Assembly (NCBI GenBank): GCA_018664265.1
Contig: JABJOR010000029.1
Span: 1 to 6,891, forward strand
Length of the DNA stretch: 6,891 bases
Source of the DNA: Rhodospirillales bacterium
GTDB lineage: Bacteria > Pseudomonadota > Alphaproteobacteria > Rhodospirillales > Casp-alpha2
Direction of reading: 5' to 3'
The position numbers and the translations under genes are program-made. Under the pieces are notes generated by a model, which was not told the DNA's origin, did no database searches, and saw only the letters and a list, made by a program, of their open reading frames with translations. Shown here in pieces: positions 6,210 to 6,891 of the stretch (positions are counted from its first letter, which is position 1; the number at the start of each line of letters is the position of its first letter).

Positions 6210-6514
6210 TGTGAGGTCTCGCTATTTGAATTTTTCGGTGTGTAAGTTGGCTCTGTTATTTCACCGTTTTCCAGGCGTGGAGCTTCATATACTCCTGAGC
6301 CAGCCGGAACCCCGCTTGATGCGGCAATCCATGCCAGTGACCCAGCCATCAGGAGAAAACCAAGGATAATTGACCAGAAAGCCGAGCCACGGGTAAAGGC
6401 GGGCGGCTCATCTCCAGTGGTTTCAGCGCGTTTTTTTGCATACCACAACCACAGAGCATAAATTGCAAAGGGCGCGATGAGGGGTAGGATTATCTGAATT
6501 AGAATGCGTGACAT
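6206..6514 (-). CDS. Small two-helix membrane protein, DUF6111-like
   Basis: This 102-residue protein has two predicted membrane helices, at about residues 3-25 (ILIQIILPLIAPFAIYALWL) and 44-66, joined by a polar loop (KKRAETTGDEPPAF). A hydrophilic tail contains GVYEAPRLENGEI (74-86). This layout, and the position between a CoA-pyrophosphatase-type Nudix gene and cca, match what I know of the DUF6111 family, which has no assigned function. The ATG is 8 bp after the Nudix stop, with a GGTGGA stretch about 12 nt upstream, a weak or overlong spacing. Its TGA overlaps the cca GTG start. Conserved linkage to tRNA and CoA housekeeping genes may only reflect operon structure. Confidence 0.8.
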   Translation of the reverse strand: MSRILIQIILPLIAPFAIYALWLWYAKKRAETTGDEPPAFTRGSAFWSIILGFLLMAGSLAWIAASSGVPAGSGVYEAPRLENGEITEPTYTPKNSNSETSQ

Positions 6515-6522
6515 GGCTGTTA

Positions 6523-6891
6523 TTATTCCACCAATGCTAGATCTTCGATTTTTTCGCCTGCGATGATTTCATAGAAATTTCGCAATATACCCGCCGTTAT
6601 TCCCCATATGTGATAGTCATTATAGGGCATGGCATAAGTATACCACGTTAAATCTCCATCAAAAATGCGTGTTTCACGTTGATGGTTGTCCGGGTTCATG
6701 ATGAATGCCAACGGCACTTCAAAAATTTCTGCGACTTCAACCGGATCGGGAGAATATTCAAAGGGCGGGTTAAGAGTCCCGACGATTGGGGTGACTGAAA
6801 ACCCGGTTCCTGTCAGATAGGTATTTGCTCGCCCGATGGGTTTGATTTTTGCGCGATCAATACCGCATTCTTCCTCGGTCTCGCGCAGGGC
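6523..6891 (-). CDS. Nudix hydrolase, CoA pyrophosphatase-like (partial, N-terminus beyond right edge)
   Basis: The minus-strand frame is open from the window edge to the TAA at 6523-6525, giving 122 residues of the C-terminal part. The edge cuts inside the Nudix box. The visible remainder, ALRETEEECGI, supplies the REx2EExG core whose glutamates bind the catalytic metal. The following residues (EVAEIFEVPLAFIMNP, then TWYTYAMPY and HIWGITAGILRNF) resemble the CoA/acyl-CoA diphosphatase branch (NudL/YeaB type), which cleaves CoA to 3',5'-ADP and 4'-phosphopantetheine. The N-terminal CoA-specific motif that would confirm this lies outside the window. It is upstream of the DUF6111 gene by 8 bp in the same minus-strand run. 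An internal ATG near 6717 is not a likely start, because the Nudix box lies before it. Confidence 0.9.
   Translation of the reverse strand, partial: ALRETEEECGIDRAKIKPIGRANTYLTGTGFSVTPIVGTLNPPFEYSPDPVEVAEIFEVPLAFIMNPDNHQRETRIFDGDLTWYTYAMPYNDYHIWGITAGILRNFYEIIAGEKIEDLALVE

Noticed and set aside
5847..6245. 132-codon plus-strand frame opposite the start of cca
   Set aside because: It is antisense to the conserved nucleotidyltransferase head. Its composition is low-quality and no ribosome-binding site is seen.

Overview
The window looks like an ordinary chromosomal stretch of an alphaproteobacterium of moderate GC content. The lineage call is an inference. It rests on a Tat-type Rieske gene followed directly by a separate cytochrome b gene, and on a Nudix hydrolase / DUF6111 / CCA tRNA nucleotidyltransferase cluster that I know as an alphaproteobacterial neighbourhood. 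I see no insertion sequence, integrase, phage gene, CRISPR array, rRNA or tRNA.

Layout: (1) Positions 1-1564, minus strand: the start of a cytochrome bc1 (complex III) operon, petA (Rieske iron-sulfur protein) then petB (cytochrome b, cut by the left edge). Cytochrome c1 would be expected beyond position 1. (2) Positions 1565-1838: a 274-bp divergent intergenic region, the only sizeable non-coding stretch. It carries a possible promoter, a short perfect inverted repeat and an imperfect direct repeat. (3) Positions 1839-4348, plus strand: a tight five-gene run of a VOC/glyoxalase-fold protein, trmL (wobble-position tRNA 2'-O-methyltransferase), an inositol-monophosphatase-family phosphatase, an unrecognised three-helix membrane protein and a GFA/CENP-V-type zinc protein. 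(4) Positions 4345-6891, minus strand: a tight run read right to left of a CoA-pyrophosphatase-like Nudix hydrolase (cut by the right edge), a DUF6111 small membrane protein, cca and a DinB-like metal protein.

The plus and minus runs converge and overlap by 4 bp at their stop codons, leaving no room for a terminator between them. Three same-strand junctions (trmL/IMPase, DUF6111/cca, cca/DinB-like) use the same 4-bp GTGA overlap, where the downstream GTG start overlaps the upstream TGA stop. This points to translational coupling.

Functionally the window mixes respiration (complex III), tRNA maturation and modification (Cca, TrmL), nucleotide or cofactor housekeeping (Nudix) and several poorly characterised small proteins. 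I found no convincing evidence of an undescribed multi-gene system. The items most worth checking are the unknown membrane protein, the repeats in the divergent promoter region and the recurring coupling junctions.
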